DNA of 64,000 nucleotides from Devosia aurantiaca (GTDB lineage Bacteria > Pseudomonadota > Alphaproteobacteria > Rhizobiales > Devosiaceae), in contig NZ_JAALFG010000002.1 of the NCBI RefSeq assembly GCF_011058215.1, positions 682,001 through 746,000 of the forward strand. The letters run 5' to 3'. The first letter of the stretch is position 1, and each line of letters opens with the position of its first letter. Shown here one piece after another: positions 46,278 to 54,444 of the stretch. A model generated the notes under the pieces. The model ran no database searches and was not told the DNA's origin. It worked only from the letters and a program-made list of their open reading frames with translations. Both the position numbers and the translations under genes were made by a program.

Positions 46278-48266
46278 ATGAACTTCTTCCCATCGATTTC
46301 CCGGCGCAGCTTTCTTGCTGGTTCTGCTAGCATAGGCGCCATGGCCGCCATGCACCCCTTTGCCGTCCTGGCGCAAGCCAATCAGGCGCATCTGCGCATC
46401 ATCGAAACCACCGACATTCACGTCGCTATCCTGCCCTACGATTACTATGCCGACGCCCCCAACGACACGATGGGGCTCGCCCGCACCGCGGCGATCATCG
46501 AACAGATCCGCGCCGCCGAAGCCGGCAACGCCGTCCTCTTCGACAATGGCGACCTCATTCAGGGCAACCCGATGGGCGACTACATGGCCTATGAGAAAGG
46601 CCTCAACCAGGGCGACATCCACCCCGCGGTCGCCGCGCTCAACACGCTGGGCTATGACGGCGCAACCCTGGGCAATCACGAGTTCAACTACGGCCTCGAA
46701 TTTCTTGATCGCGCTCTTGAAGGCGCTCAATACCCCCTCGTCTCGGCCAACCTCGTGCGCGGCACCGAACTCGCCGCCAACGCGGTCGATGACGACACCT
46801 ATCTCGAACCCTATCGCATCTTCGAAAAAGAACTGACCGACGGCTCGGGTGCCATCCACACCATCCGCATCGGCGTCATCGGCTTCCTTCCGCCCCAGAT
46901 CCTGACCTGGGACGCCACTCACCTGGAAGGCAAGGTCGTGGTCCGCGACATCGTCGAAGCTGCGGAAGCCTGGGTGCCCAGGATGCGCGAAGAAGGCGCC
47001 CAGATCGTCGTGGCGCTTTCGCATTCCGGCATTGAAGCAGACGAGCACGTTCCCGGCGCTGAAAACGCATCGCTGCAGCTCGCCGCCGTCGACGGCATCG
47101 ATGTCGTCCTCACCGGCCACCATCACCTGGTCTTCCCTGGCCCAGATTACGAAGGCATCGAAGGCGCCGACATCGAGGCCGGCACGCTCCACGGCAAACC
47201 GGCGGTCATGCCCGGCTTCTGGGGCTCGCATATGGGTCTTGTGGACCTGCTGCTCGAAGTCGATCCCGACGGCAACTGGTCGGTCGTCTCCCACACGTCC
47301 GAAGCCCGTCCAATCGTCGAGCGCGTCGACAACAAGAACGTGCCCACGGTCGAGTCGGTCCCTGCGGTGGAACAGGCCGTCGCCGAGGAACACGAGGAAA
47401 CCCTCGACTATATCCGCCGTCCGGTCGGCGAAACCTCGGCTCCGCTTTATTCCTATTTCGCCCTCGTCGCCGATGATCCCTCCGTGCAGATCGTCTCCCA
47501 GGCGCAATCCTGGTACATCGAGCAGATGATGAAGGGCACCGAATGGGAAGGCCTGCCGATCCTCTCGGCTGCCGCACCCTTCAAGGCCGGTGGCCGCGGC
47601 GGTCCGGAATATTACACCGACGTCCCGGTCGGCCCCGTCGCCATCAAGAACGTCGCCGATCTCTATCTTTATCCAAACACCATCCAGGCGGTGAAGATCA
47701 CCGGCGCCGACGTCAAGAACTGGCTCGAGCGGTCCGCAGGCATCTTCAACCAGATCGAACCCGGCTCCACCGACGTCGAACTCATCAACCCGGAATTTCC
47801 GTCCTACAATTTCGACGTCATCGATGGGGTGACCTACAAGATCGACCTCACCCAGCCGTCCAAATATGCCCCCGACGGCAGCGGCGAGATCAACCCCGAT
47901 GCAAACCGCATCGTCGACCTCATGTATGATGGCAAGCCCATCGATCCGGCCGCCGAATTCATCGTCGCCACCAACAACTATCGCGCTGGCGGCGGCGGCT
48001 CGTTCCCGGGCATCGGCACGGACAAGATCGTCTTTGTCGGACCCGATACCAACCGCGACATCATCGTCCGCTTCATCATCGAAAACGGCACTATCGATCC
48101 CAAGGCTGACAGCAACTGGTCGCTCGCGCCGATCGGCGACACCACGGTCCTGTTTGCCACCGGTCCCAAAGCCGCCGATAAGGTCGATGATGTCACCGCT
48201 GTGTCCATCGAGACCACCGGCGAAACCAATGCCGACGGCTTCGGCATCTACCGCATCACGCTCTAG
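46278..48266 (+). CDS. cpdB: periplasmic 5'-nucleotidase / 2',3'-cyclic-nucleotide phosphodiesterase (CpdB type)
   Basis: 662-aa exported hydrolase. The start with GGAG six bases upstream gives [20 protein letters not shown], a Tat-type leader (SRRSFLAG). Metallophosphatase ligands: [47 protein letters not shown] and [11 protein letters not shown]. The C-terminal nucleotide-binding domain has [20 protein letters not shown] and [14 protein letters not shown]. It releases nucleosides and phosphate from periplasmic 2',3'-cyclic nucleotides or nucleotides. Monocistronic. It fits the phosphorus-scavenging theme of the window, although no Pho box is seen upstream. Confidence 0.88.
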   Translation: MNFFPSISRRSFLAGSASIGAMAAMHPFAVLAQANQAHLRIIETTDIHVAILPYDYYADAPNDTMGLARTAAIIEQIRAAEAGNAVLFDNGDLIQGNPMGDYMAYEKGLNQGDIHPAVAALNTLGYDGATLGNHEFNYGLEFLDRALEGAQYPLVSANLVRGTELAANAVDDDTYLEPYRIFEKELTDGSGAIHTIRIGVIGFLPPQILTWDATHLEGKVVVRDIVEAAEAWVPRMREEGAQIVVALSHSGIEADEHVPGAENASLQLAAVDGIDVVLTGHHHLVFPGPDYEGIEGADIEAGTLHGKPAVMPGFWGSHMGLVDLLLEVDPDGNWSVVSHTSEARPIVERVDNKNVPTVESVPAVEQAVAEEHEETLDYIRRPVGETSAPLYSYFALVADDPSVQIVSQAQSWYIEQMMKGTEWEGLPILSAAAPFKAGGRGGPEYYTDVPVGPVAIKNVADLYLYPNTIQAVKITGADVKNWLERSAGIFNQIEPGSTDVELINPEFPSYNFDVIDGVTYKIDLTQPSKYAPDGSGEINPDANRIVDLMYDGKPIDPAAEFIVATNNYRAGGGGSFPGIGTDKIVFVGPDTNRDIIVRFIIENGTIDPKADSNWSLAPIGDTTVLFATGPKAADKVDDVTAVSIETTGETNADGFGIYRITL

Positions 48267-48273
48267 AAAGAAA

Positions 48274-48296
48274 CGGGCGCCCTCTTGGGGCGCCCG
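48274..48296 (-). terminator. rho-independent terminator of the 66-aa membrane protein
   Basis: CGGGCGCC (48274-48281) pairs with GGCGCCCG (48289-48296); the minus strand continues with TTTCTTTCT. The stem may also block convergent read-through from cpdB. Confidence 0.88.
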
Positions 48297-48318
48297 CATC
48301 TCGATTTCTGCGTGGAAA

Positions 48319-48519
48319 TTACTGCCCGTCGGGCACCACATCCACACTGACCGCCGGCACGTCGACATCAACGGTGCCGCCAGTCCGGGCGCCATTGCCG
48401 TTGAAGAACACCAAGTAACCGATCGCCAGAAGCGCGATCACCACGATGATGCCGACAATGACGCTGGCGCTCGAGCCACCTCGGTCGACGATAACAGTTT
48501 CACGTTCGTTCAAAGCCAT
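48319..48519 (-). CDS. 66-aa single-pass membrane protein, stress-type paralogue
   Basis: Starts MALNERETVIVDRGGSSASV with GGAGG upstream. A single helix, VIVGIIVVIALLAIGYLVFF, at about residues 21-41 is nearly the same as that of the 129-aa protein at 30337-30726 (shared core ALLAIGYLVF). A short tail (GGTVDVDVPAVSVDVVPDGQ) would be periplasmic. It is preceded by an exact EcfG-type promoter. The function is not known. The tail length is the main difference between the two paralogues. Confidence 0.75.
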   Translation of the reverse strand: MALNERETVIVDRGGSSASVIVGIIVVIALLAIGYLVFFNGNGARTGGTVDVDVPAVSVDVVPDGQ

Positions 48520-48546
48520 CCAAGCCTCCATCAAATGTGACGAAAC

Positions 48547-48572
48547 AACGACGAGACTTGAATGCGAGTTCC
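48547..48572 (-). promoter_or_regulatory. EcfG-type general-stress promoter of the 66-aa membrane protein
   Basis: On the minus strand GGAAC (48568-48572), 17-nt spacer, CGTT (48547-48550), 27 nt before the ATG. Exact consensus, with the same spacing as its paralogue's promoter at 30279-30304. Confidence 0.75.
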
Positions 48573-48579
48573 ACTAGCC

Positions 48580-49026
48580 CTATTCGCCAAGCACCGCATC
48601 GAGACGCTCCCGCAAGGCGAAAAGCTCCCGCCGCATGGCATCAGCCGCATCGAGTCCCATGCCCGTGCCCTCGATCACCGCAAGCGGAATGGCTTCAGCC
48701 TTTGCCTGCAGCGCCCTGCCCTCGGCCGTCAATTGCACCCGGACCTGCCGCTCGTCGGCTTCGTCACGGCGTCGGGTCACGAGGCCACGAGCCTCGAGCC
48801 GCTTCACCAGCGGCGTAATCGTGCCGCTATCGAGGAACAACTTGTCCCCCAGCGCTTTGACCGTGACATCATCGCGTTCCCATAAAACCAGGAACACCAG
48901 GTACTGCGGATAGGTCAGGTCCAGCGCTTCAAGCCTCGGCTTATAGAACCGCGTAAAGGCATGCCCGGTCGAATACACGGCAAAGCACAGCATCTGGTCA
49001 ATCGTCGGCATTTTGGGCGCGGCCAT
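48580..49026 (-). CDS. ohrR: organic-hydroperoxide-responsive MarR-family repressor OhrR
   Basis: 148-aa repressor. The start MAAPKMPTIDQMLCFAVYST has GGAG nearby; MPTIDQ five codons on is an alternative. The peroxide-sensing Cys is C14 in QMLCFAVYS, and no other Cys is present, so it looks like the one-Cys class. Winged helix: VTVKALGDKLFLDSGTITPL, RLEARGLVTRRRDEADERQV. Oxidation by organic peroxides should release it from the operator at 49069-49089, which lies between it and the divergent ohr. Confidence 0.9.
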   Translation of the reverse strand: MAAPKMPTIDQMLCFAVYSTGHAFTRFYKPRLEALDLTYPQYLVFLVLWERDDVTVKALGDKLFLDSGTITPLVKRLEARGLVTRRRDEADERQVRVQLTAEGRALQAKAEAIPLAVIEGTGMGLDAADAMRRELFALRERLDAVLGE

Positions 49027-49068
49027 GTCAGCTCCAAACTTCGAAAAACAATCACACAAATTTCTCTT

Positions 49069-49089
49069 GCGCGCAATTGAATTGTGCGC
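49069..49089. promoter_or_regulatory. probable OhrR operator
   Basis: Palindrome of 10 bp per arm around one base: GCGCGCAATT (49069-49078), G, AATTGTGCGC (49080-49089), nine of ten pairs matching. AATTG/CAATT-centred inverted repeats between ohrR and ohr are typical OhrR sites. It lies 33 nt before ohr and 43 nt before ohrR. Confidence 0.75.
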
Positions 49090-49121
49090 TATGTATATCG
49101 CCATCAACCAGGAGCTTCCCC

Positions 49122-49559
49122 ATGAGCATCAAGTCAGCCGTCTACACCGCCCACGCTCACACCACCGGTGGCCGCACCGGCACCAGCAAGACCGATGACG
49201 GTCGCCTGGAAGTCACCCTCGACACTCCCAAGGCCATGGGCGGCAATGATGGCCCGGGCACCAATCCCGAGCAGCTTTTCGCAGCCGGATATTCCGCTTG
49301 CTTCTTGGGCGCGCTCAAGGCCGTCGCCCGCGGTGAAAAGGTCAAGGTCCCCGACGAAACCACCATCGACGCTTCGGTCTCCTTCGGTGAAAACGCCAAT
49401 GAAGGCGCCAAGGGCTTCAACATCGCCGTCGAACTCAAGGTAACCCTTCCCGGCTTCGACAAGGCGCAGGCCGAAGACCTCGTCCACAAGGCCCACGAAG
49501 TCTGCCCCTACTCCAACGCCACCCGCGGCAATGTGGACGTAAAGCTGACCGTCGCCTAA
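49122..49559 (+). CDS. ohr: organic hydroperoxide resistance protein Ohr
   Basis: 145-aa thiol peroxidase of the OsmC/Ohr family. Catalytic cysteines C60 (AAGYSACFLGAL) and C128 (AHEVCPYSNATRGNVDV) and the family start YTAHAHTTGGRTGTSKTDDG are present. It reduces organic hydroperoxides to alcohols, probably using lipoylated proteins as donors. AGGAG lies upstream. Divergent from its repressor ohrR across a shared operator. Confidence 0.95.
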   Translation: MSIKSAVYTAHAHTTGGRTGTSKTDDGRLEVTLDTPKAMGGNDGPGTNPEQLFAAGYSACFLGALKAVARGEKVKVPDETTIDASVSFGENANEGAKGFNIAVELKVTLPGFDKAQAEDLVHKAHEVCPYSNATRGNVDVKLTVA

Positions 49560-49577
49560 GTTCTGTTCTTGGTTCCC

Positions 49578-49650
49578 TCGCTTCCTCCCCCTTTGATGGG
49601 GGAGGATAGCGCAGCTAGGCGCAGCCGTAGCGAAGCTGAGGTGGGGGTGC
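49578..49650. repeat. dispersed palindromic intergenic repeat, copy 3
   Basis: CTTCCTCCCCCTTTGATGGG followed by GGAGG, then AGCGCAGCTAGG, GCAGCCGTAGCGAAGCTGA and GGTGGGGGTG. Same layout as copies 1 and 2 but with a shortened inner palindrome. It lies between ohr and the ABC exporter genes. Confidence 0.65.
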
Positions 49651-49731
49651 GCGATGCCGCGCATTTGAGCTAATCCCGTTAAACCCGCCTCAAATCCTCG
49701 GCTCTATACTGGCTCCATCTACGGAGCCGCC

Positions 49732-50484
49732 ATGCAAGCCGCCCTATCCCTTTCTGGCCTCACCAAATCTTTTGATCGCCCGGTCGTCCGCGGCGTCGAT
49801 CTCACGATCAAAGCCGGTGAGTTCTATGCGCTGCTCGGCCCCAACGGCGCCGGCAAAACCACGATCCTGCGCATGGTCGCCGGCCTGCTCCGCCCCGACG
49901 CCGGAACCATCTCGATCTTCGGCACCGATGCCCTCGCCGATCCCGTCGGTGCCAAGCGCCTCATGGCCTGGGTCTCCGACGAACCCATGGTCTATGACCG
50001 CCTGACCCCGCTTGAATACCTCGATTTCGTTGCCGGCCTTTGGGAGATCGACGCAAGCCGCGCCCGTTCCTCGGCCAACGAACTCATCGACTGGCTCGGC
50101 CTTCGCCCCCACGCTAACGAACTCTGCGGCGGCTTCTCAAAAGGCATGCTGCAAAAGGTGGCCCTGGCCGGCGCGCTGGTCCATGACCCCAAACTTATCA
50201 TCCTCGATGAGCCACTGACCGGCCTCGACGCCGGCTCCGCCCGCCAGGTCAAGGACGTGCTCCGGCAAAAGACCGAAGCCGGCGTCACTGTCATTATGAC
50301 CACGCACATCCTCGAAGTCGCCGAACGCATGGCCGAGAGGATCGGCGTCATCGCCGATGGCCGCCTCATCGCTGAAGGCACCTTGGCCGAACTGCGCGCC
50401 CGCATCGGCCGCGAAACCACCCTCGAAGAAATCTTTCTCGATCTCGTCGCCCAGGGCCACGATCCTGGCAGCGAGGCCGCGTGA
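49732..50484 (+). CDS. ABC transporter ATP-binding protein (exporter, ABC-2 type)
   Basis: 250-aa ATPase. Walker A GPNGAGKTT near residue 38, signature CGGFSKGMLQKVALAGALVH (a degenerate form of LSGGQ), Walker B LIILDEPLTGLDAGS and switch His in MTTHILEVAERMAE. The C-terminal part is short, as in Ccm/NatA-type exporters. The stop overlaps the GTG start of a 510-aa permease by four bases, so the two are made together. The substrate is unknown. Confidence 0.88.
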   Translation: MQAALSLSGLTKSFDRPVVRGVDLTIKAGEFYALLGPNGAGKTTILRMVAGLLRPDAGTISIFGTDALADPVGAKRLMAWVSDEPMVYDRLTPLEYLDFVAGLWEIDASRARSSANELIDWLGLRPHANELCGGFSKGMLQKVALAGALVHDPKLIILDEPLTGLDAGSARQVKDVLRQKTEAGVTVIMTTHILEVAERMAERIGVIADGRLIAEGTLAELRARIGRETTLEEIFLDLVAQGHDPGSEAA

Positions 50485-52013
50485 CCTTCGCCCCGGCTTC
50501 CCTCGCCTGGTTCGCCCAGCACGAATTCCGTCTCGCCTGGCGCGACACCATCGCCATGATGACCGGCGGTCGCCGGGTTCGTCTCGCCGGCTGGATCATC
50601 GGCGGCCTCCTGGTCTTCGCCTTGATGCAAGTCATCGCCTGGTTCACCCTGCGGCCCTGGACCGAGCTTGGCATTACCATCGACAAGCCGACCCTGGTCA
50701 TGGTCAGCGGCATGGGCCTTTTGTTCTGGACGGTGACCCTCTCCCAGGCCCTCGAATCCGTTACCCGCGTGTACTACGCCCGCTCCGATCTCGACCTCAT
50801 CCTCTCCTCGCCCGCCTCGAGCCGTAAGCTCTTCGCCGTGCGCGCCCTGGCAGTCTGTGCCTCGACCAGTGCGCTGGGCGCCCTGTTGATCAGCCCGATC
50901 GTCATCACCTTGGTCCTCCAGGACGGCCCGCAATGGTTGTCGGCCTACCTCGTGCTCGCATCGCTGGCAGCGCTTTCCACGGCCATCGCCATGGCGCTGA
51001 CCCGGCTGCTGTTCCAACTGGTCGGCCCGAAGCGCACCCGCCTTTTCGCCCAAATCCTCGCGGGTCTCGTTGGTGCGGGTTTCGTCATCGGCATCCAGGC
51101 CGCCGCCATTCTCTCCCATGAAGGCTTTTCGCGCCTCGCCTTCTTCCAGTCCGCCGACATCATCGCCGGCTCACCGGGAGAAGCCAGCGTCCTCTGGTGG
51201 CCCGCTCGCGCCGCTATGGGAAATGTTCCGCTCGCCCTCCTCCTCGCCGCGCTGGCGTTTGCAATCCTCGCAACGACCATTGCCCTGACCGCCTCAAGCT
51301 ACGCTGCCCTCGCAACCTCCGCCGCAGGACTTAGCCATGTCCGCAGCCAGCGGCGCGCGTCCAGCAAGGCCTTTGCGCCGACCACCCAGCGCCAGGCGCT
51401 ACGCCGCAAGGAATGGAAACTACTCCAACGCGACCCCTGGCTGCTGTCGCAAACACTGATGCAGCTCTTCTATTTGATCCCGCCGGCGCTTCTGCTCTGG
51501 ATCAACTATGGCGCCGGCGAAGGCACCTATGTCGTCGTCGTCCCCGTCCTGGTCATGGCCGCAGGACAATTGGCCGGCGGCATTGCCTGGCTCGCCATAT
51601 CCGGCGAAGACGCCTACGACCTCGTCACCACCGCGCCTTTGACACCGCGCACCATTCTGCGCGCCAAGGTCGAAGCGGTCCTCGCCGTCATCGCCGCGGT
51701 TATGGCCCCGCTGCTCCTGCTTCTCGCCTTTTCCTCCTGGCGAATGGCCGTGATCACAGCAGTCTGCGGCTTTGCAGCGGCGGGCGCATCCACGGCGATC
51801 CAGCTTTGGTTCCGCGTCCCCACCAAGCGCTCGATGTTCCGCCGCCGCCAGGTCGCGTCCCGTGCCGCAACCCTCAGCGAAGCCTTGTCGTCGATCATGT
51901 GGGCCGGCACCGGCGCACTTTGGGCAGCCGGTCTTCTGCTTGCGATCCTGCCGGCGATGATCGCCCTTCTGGTCCTCGGTCTCGCCCGCCTCCTTGCTCC
52001 CAGGCAAGCCTAA
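50481..52013 (+). CDS. ABC-2-type exporter permease
   Basis: 510-aa polytopic protein with about ten to twelve hydrophobic helices; it starts at GTG, coupled to the ATPase gene through the overlap GTGA. The N-terminus TFAPASLAWFAQHEFRLAWR is followed by the first helix (LAGWIIGGLLVFALMQVIAW). A mid-protein cytoplasmic stretch (SHVRSQRRASSKAFAPTTQR, RRKEWKLLQRDPWLLSQTLM) resembles those in bacterial ABC exporters of peptides or lipids. No accessory subunit is next door, so I cannot name the cargo. Confidence 0.8.
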   Translation: MTFAPASLAWFAQHEFRLAWRDTIAMMTGGRRVRLAGWIIGGLLVFALMQVIAWFTLRPWTELGITIDKPTLVMVSGMGLLFWTVTLSQALESVTRVYYARSDLDLILSSPASSRKLFAVRALAVCASTSALGALLISPIVITLVLQDGPQWLSAYLVLASLAALSTAIAMALTRLLFQLVGPKRTRLFAQILAGLVGAGFVIGIQAAAILSHEGFSRLAFFQSADIIAGSPGEASVLWWPARAAMGNVPLALLLAALAFAILATTIALTASSYAALATSAAGLSHVRSQRRASSKAFAPTTQRQALRRKEWKLLQRDPWLLSQTLMQLFYLIPPALLLWINYGAGEGTYVVVVPVLVMAAGQLAGGIAWLAISGEDAYDLVTTAPLTPRTILRAKVEAVLAVIAAVMAPLLLLLAFSSWRMAVITAVCGFAAAGASTAIQLWFRVPTKRSMFRRRQVASRAATLSEALSSIMWAGTGALWAAGLLLAILPAMIALLVLGLARLLAPRQA

Positions 52014-52087
52014 AGGCGTTTCCCTACGCCTGCCTTAACCAGATATCAGTCAGATTTGGCTAGGGTCGCGCCGAATTGGAGGCCCAA

Positions 52088-54409
52088 GTGCGGCAGATCG
52101 TACGCTGGGGTGTCGTCATTGCCGCGCTCCTTGTCCTGATTGGCCTCAGCCTTTCGGGCATGTTGGCGTCGCTGGATCGCCGGCTCGGCGACTGGCGCCT
52201 GAGCCTCGTGCCTACCCAGCCGAGCGGCACGACAGTCGTCGTCGAAATCGACAGCAAGAGCCTTGCCGAAGTGGGCGTCTGGCCCTGGCCGCGCACCATG
52301 CACGCCTCCCTCCTCGACCGGTTGATGGAGGCGGGCGTTGAGGATGTCGCCTTCGACATCGATTTTTCCAGCGCCAGTGACGACTGGGCCGATGCCCAAT
52401 TCACCGCTGCGCTCGAACGCGCCGGCGGCTACGCCTACCTTGCCGCTTTTGGCCAGGACGATGGCGCCGGCGGCACCAGTTTCACGCGGCCGCTTCCCCA
52501 GTTCGCGGAACAAGCCGATCCCGTCCTCGTCAACGTTCTCCTCGATCCCACAAACGCCCGCGTCCACAGCCTGCCGATGTCGGCGACGGATGCGTTTGGC
52601 GAAGTGCCTTCGCTTGCTCTCGAACTCGCCCGCCCGGAGTTTCCGGTTCCCCCTGTCGTCGAGATCGACTTCAGTATCGACCTGAGCCGTCTTGCCCGGT
52701 TGAGCTATACCGATGTGCTCTACGGTCGCATCGATCCGGCCTTCCTTGCCGGCAAGCAGGTGATCGTTGGCGCTGGCGCCATCGAACTGCGCGATTTCTT
52801 CAACACGCCGCTCCACGGCATCCTCTCCGGCCCGATCGTCCAGGCGACCGCGGTCGAAACTCTGAAGGCCGGCCGCATTCTGAGCAATTGGGGTCACCTC
52901 CCCGGCTTGCTGCTCACCAGTTTCGGCGCCTTGATCCTTCTGCTCACCCGCCGCTCCAGCATTGCCTTCACCGGCCTTGCGCTTCTCGTCTCGGCCCCGC
53001 TGACCGAGGCCCTGGCCCTTTTCGCCTATGCCAAGCTCGACCTGATCGTTCACTCGGCCAGCATGCATGTTGGCCTGTTGCTCCTCTTCGGCCTTGCCCT
53101 CGCCGATGACGGCTATAGCCAGTTGCTCGGACGCCGCGCAGCGTTGCGGCGCCTGCGCTTTCTGGCCACGCACGACGCCCCCACCGGCCTCTACTCCCGA
53201 CAGGGCCTACTCGACCGCCCCAGCAGCACGCACCCGCAAATGGTGATTGCGCTGCAGCCGCAAGGCACCGACGAGCTTCGCGCCACCTTGGGACATGACG
53301 TGGTCGAAAGACTTCTCGTGCAGTTCGCGCACCGTCTCGAGCATGCCGGATTTCCATCCCTAGCACGCATCGCTCCGTCCACTTTCGCGCTTGCCGGCGA
53401 CGACAATGGCGACGCCGATCACCTGAGCAAAAAAGCGGTCTATATCACCCGCGAGCTTTCCGGCATCTATCACGTCGACGAGCATCGGCTTTATGTCGAG
53501 ATCATCGCCGGCTATGCCGCCGGCCCCTTCGACCTGCCCGAGCTGATCAACCAAGCCGAAACCGCCCTCGTTCAGGCTCGCGCCAATCGCACCAACGTCC
53601 ATGGCTTCAGCCCCGCCGACCACGCCGCCATGGAACGCCATCGGCGCCTCGATCGCGATCTGCGCGGCGCCATCGCCGGCGGTCAGTTGCGTCTGCTCTA
53701 CCAGCCTCAGATCGCTCTTCGCACCCGCAAACTGGTGGGCGCCGAGACGCTGATGCGCTGGGATCATCCCGAGCTGGGCCTGATTTCACCCGCCGAGTTC
53801 ATCCCGCTGGCCGAGGAAACGGGCCTTATCATCGATCTTGGCCGCTGGATCCTCGAAGAAGCCTGCCTCGAGGCTTCGCGCTGGCCTGACAGCATGGTCG
53901 TTGCGGTCAACGTCTCGCCCATCCAGTTCCAGCACTCCGACCTTGTCGCCGTCGTCACCGAAGCACTGCGCCGCTCCGGCCTGCCACCCGAGCGCTTGGA
54001 ACTCGAAATCACCGAATCGAGCCGCGTCACCGATCCCCGCCTCGTCAGCACCACGATGTGGAGCTTGCAACGTCTCGGCGTTCGCCTTTCGGTCGATGAT
54101 TTCGGCACCGGCTATTCATCACTGATCTATTTCCGCGACCTGCCCTTCGACACGGTCAAGATCGACCAAAGCTTTGTGCGCGATCGCTCCTCGCCCGACG
54201 CCGAGGCCCTGCTCGCTGCCATCATCGAACTCGCCCGCCGCATGCGCAAGCACACGGTCGCCGAAGGCATCGAAGACGAAGCGACGGCTGCGCTGCTTGA
54301 GAGACAAGGCTGCACCTATGGCCAAGGTTACTATTTCAGCCGGCCCGTGCCCGTCGAACAGCTGCTGCAAATGCTGGAGCTGGAAACAAAAACACCGGCC
54401 AGAGCCTGA
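52088..54409 (+). CDS. CHASE2-degenerate GGDEF-EAL protein, probable c-di-GMP phosphodiesterase
   Basis: 773-aa membrane protein. The GTG start with GGAGG five bases before it is preferred over TTG four codons upstream. N-terminal helix, then an extracytoplasmic CHASE2 domain (about residues 45-260: TVVVEIDSKSLAEVGVWPWP, TMHASLLDRLMEAGVEDVAF, FNTPLHG), three helices (about 275-345), a GGDEF-like region without the GGDEF motif (LATHDAPTGLYSRQG), and an EAL domain (ETLMRW, NVSPIQFQ, EITESSRV, VDDFGTGYSSL, DTVKIDQSF, AEGIED). The acidic metal ligands are kept although EAL reads ETL, so it probably hydrolyses c-di-GMP. It faces a FecR protein gene. Confidence 0.87.
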   Translation: MRQIVRWGVVIAALLVLIGLSLSGMLASLDRRLGDWRLSLVPTQPSGTTVVVEIDSKSLAEVGVWPWPRTMHASLLDRLMEAGVEDVAFDIDFSSASDDWADAQFTAALERAGGYAYLAAFGQDDGAGGTSFTRPLPQFAEQADPVLVNVLLDPTNARVHSLPMSATDAFGEVPSLALELARPEFPVPPVVEIDFSIDLSRLARLSYTDVLYGRIDPAFLAGKQVIVGAGAIELRDFFNTPLHGILSGPIVQATAVETLKAGRILSNWGHLPGLLLTSFGALILLLTRRSSIAFTGLALLVSAPLTEALALFAYAKLDLIVHSASMHVGLLLLFGLALADDGYSQLLGRRAALRRLRFLATHDAPTGLYSRQGLLDRPSSTHPQMVIALQPQGTDELRATLGHDVVERLLVQFAHRLEHAGFPSLARIAPSTFALAGDDNGDADHLSKKAVYITRELSGIYHVDEHRLYVEIIAGYAAGPFDLPELINQAETALVQARANRTNVHGFSPADHAAMERHRRLDRDLRGAIAGGQLRLLYQPQIALRTRKLVGAETLMRWDHPELGLISPAEFIPLAEETGLIIDLGRWILEEACLEASRWPDSMVVAVNVSPIQFQHSDLVAVVTEALRRSGLPPERLELEITESSRVTDPRLVSTTMWSLQRLGVRLSVDDFGTGYSSLIYFRDLPFDTVKIDQSFVRDRSSPDAEALLAAIIELARRMRKHTVAEGIEDEATAALLERQGCTYGQGYYFSRPVPVEQLLQMLELETKTPARA

Positions 54410-54423
54410 GCTCCAGCCGGTGT
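54392..54423 (-). terminator. rho-independent terminator of the FecR-protein gene, overlapping the CHASE2-EAL 3' end
   Basis: ACACCGGC (54392-54399) pairs with GCCGGTGT (54416-54423); the minus strand goes on with TTTTTGTTT. The stop codon of the convergent gene lies inside the loop. Confidence 0.85.
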
Positions 54424-54444
54424 GATTGGACGCCCTAGTTAGTG

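Noticed and set aside
46155..48395. 746-codon open frame on the strand opposite the CpdB-type gene
   Set aside because: It mirrors the whole of cpdB, has no ribosome site and gives a Gly/Asp-rich composition typical of antisense frames in GC-rich DNA.
52046..53173. 375-codon frame opposite the CHASE2-EAL gene
   Set aside because: Antisense shadow without start signal; the CHASE2 domain is clear on the other strand.
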